64,000 bases of DNA. It comes from Annona cherimola (lineage: Eukaryota > Streptophyta > Magnoliopsida > Magnoliales > Annonaceae). The DNA is taken from contig CM059971.1 in the NCBI GenBank assembly GCA_030490835.1, positions 122,358,564 through 122,422,563 of the forward strand, in the 5' to 3' direction. A program made the position numbers and the translations under genes. Position 1 is the first letter of the stretch. Every line of letters begins with the position of its first letter. This document shows, in pieces, positions 62,341-64,000 of the stretch. Below the pieces are notes generated by a model. It saw only the letters and a program-made list of their open reading frames with translations. It searched no databases and was not told the origin of the DNA.

Positions 62341-63809
62341 AGTTTTATAAGTGCCCACGTGGAATATATGAATGCATTTAGGGTTTCGACTTTGATTGTT
62401 CTTATTATTCGGACGGAGATTTATTGCAGGCCAATAAATTTTGGAGCTGGACCATGCATCACAGGACCTCCGTGTACCTCTCACACGTGAGCCTGAGCCT
62501 TTTTTTGGTTACAGGTGGACGAGCTAAATTCAGAAACTTTCAACTGCTCTCAACCATCGGCACTTTCATGAATAATCCATGGCCCGCTCGGCTTCGTCTT
62601 TTCTCCTGTATTCTTAGTCTGCAAGCTACGTCATTTTAATTAAAAACAAGCGCCAATCCATCTCAGGGACCACCATCAAGATGCTTTTCGGCGTCCAACA
62701 TTGAGTTTAAAAAAAAAAAATCGATATTAATTTGTCATTTGTTTGTGGGACATGCATCGTGTTGCCATTTTCTACCTAATGCCAGTTACCAATAAAGTAG
62801 CAAGGAGGGTGATATCATGGAATTGTTGGTTGCTAACTTCTGAGATTTTGAATATATATAAAGCTGAGGAATTGTCCAATTTCAATCGTGGAATGGCACA
62901 TGCAAGGGCGAACGGTGCATCGCTGAAGTTGGCCATCCTCCTAAAAATGGACCATTTTTCATTTTGATTTGATGGATGAAATGTCATGTGCGAAGGAACG
63001 ATTGTCTTTGTGTCGCGGCTACCATGAATAGAAACGTGGATGGCTGGCTATCATGGCTCACATGGGACGCAGTTGTTGTTTTCCTTTCCGTTGTTGGGTC
63101 TATTTCTATCACTGATTTTTTTTTATTTTTTTTATTGGGGTTTCTCTTCTACTTTATATTAATAAAATAATACTTTCTTTATAATTATCTTTTCTCAAGT
63201 TTTATTCATTTCTCATATTTATAACTCGTTCCATTATTTATTTTATTGTACAAACGTTTTTTTTTCTCAGTTTTAAAATTTTAATTAATTTACTTTTTGG
63301 CATTTTTTCTTAATTACGATCCAGATTCAGAAAAAAACACACGCGACATACTTGGATGGTTGCGGCATTTCCATAACACTTGCACGTTCCACGTCGGTGG
63401 CAATGGCATAACCCTTTGCTTGAAACGTTTAAAAATCCTGCATTTTTTATTTCCTTCTCACAATCTCATTGAATTCCCCCACAGCTCTAATTAAGGCGTC
63501 CTATTTTAGAACTAGCCATTGGTTTACTGAGGAAGGCAGACTCTGGAGACTCTTTCTCTACGTTTATTATCTTATATGTGCCATCTAAAATTCTAAATTA
63601 TCAAATCTATATGTTTATTTGGTAAATAATAATATTTTTTTAACAGGAAATGCGGACGCATGGTGATTTTCAAAGTAACTATCTCAATTTCGTATCATTC
63701 TTTAGACGAAGCATGAGGGGCATATTTGGAATTAAAACCTCCCATCTCAACTGCCTCTCCACAACGAAAGGCAAAAGCAACAACAGGAAAAACAGAGCGA
63801 GGAAGCCAT
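62341..63809. other. Upstream region of the 3'-edge gene, no gene supported
   Basis: Short frames only. The last few hundred bases are the likely promoter and leader of the gene starting at 63810. Confidence 0.4.
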
Positions 63810-64000
63810 ATGCCAACACCTCTCCTCTTCCAATCCAAAGTCCTCTGTCTCTCGCTTCTCTACCTCTTTGCCAGCCTTTTCTTCGCTCTCTATGTCGCTC
63901 TTTCCAACACAAAATGCATCTTCCAATACCCACCGCTGGATACGATCCGCCACTCTCTCTTCACTTATCCCTCTTCCTATGGAGAACACAAGCACGCAAT
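63810..64000 (+). CDS. 5' end of an N-terminally anchored protein, partial
   Basis: An open frame from ATG at 63810 to the window edge (63 full codons). It begins MPTPLLFQSKVLCLSLLYLF, with a hydrophobic segment at about residues 10-31 that looks like a signal anchor. It continues QYPPLDTIRHSLFTYPSSYG and EHKHA. A short cytosolic end followed by an anchor and a lumenal stem is the usual layout of type II Golgi proteins such as glycosyltransferases, but no catalytic region is visible and I do not assign a function. Codon composition is more GC-rich than the surroundings, which supports real coding. It continues past 64000. Confidence 0.65.
   Translation, partial: MPTPLLFQSKVLCLSLLYLFASLFFALYVALSNTKCIFQYPPLDTIRHSLFTYPSSYGEHKHA

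Noticed and set aside
1..64000. CRISPR arrays, operons or prokaryotic defence systems
   Set aside because: No regularly spaced direct repeats; gene structure is clearly that of a plant nuclear genome with GT-AG introns.

Overview
The window is plant (angiosperm) nuclear DNA. It is AT-rich and intron-bearing, with plant-type proteins and many short non-autonomous transposons. It is gene-poor: I can support four complete gene loci and the 5' end of a fifth. I cannot name the species from sequence alone.

Layout. A two-exon SOUL/heme-binding protein gene lies at 1483-2551 (+). A short intronless gene at 6375-6755 (-) encodes a small secreted precursor with an IDA-like (IDL) peptide motif near its C-terminus. 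From about 7 to 27 kb there is almost only repeat-derived DNA. A seven-exon beta-carotene hydroxylase-like locus spans 27030-31318 (+). It carries a 2-nt frameshift in exon 3 and has lost two of the conserved di-iron histidines, so I call it a probable pseudogene. A thirteen-coding-exon gene at 33328-42604 (-) encodes a UBP15-type ubiquitin-specific protease of 1002 aa (membrane anchor, MYND finger, USP domain). Its inferred 5' leader reaches about 44.95 kb. From 45 to 63.8 kb I see only repeats and unassigned DNA, including a second copy of the UBP15 leader region at 56.9-58.0 kb. The last 191 bases (63810-64000, +) open a new gene for an N-terminally anchored protein that runs off the window.

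Repeats. The main structural content is a set of foldback/MITE families: (1) 280-395 bp near-perfect foldbacks with a shared core and variable ends, where each end is itself a hairpin; (2) eight copies of an element with GTGTTTGG-type inverted ends; (3) a family with a GTTTAGATGTTAAAAA core; (4) CACTA-like elements; (5) long-inverted-repeat MITEs; (6) a 712-bp hAT-type element with an 8-bp target duplication; (7) tRNA-derived SINEs, two with clear 16-17 bp target duplications, one nested inside a CACTA-like element.

The genes are unrelated in function (heme binding, peptide signalling, carotenoid hydroxylation, deubiquitination), as expected of a plant chromosome segment. No operon-like or defence-system organisation is visible. 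The strongest candidate for something undescribed is the foldback family whose two termini each form their own hairpin.
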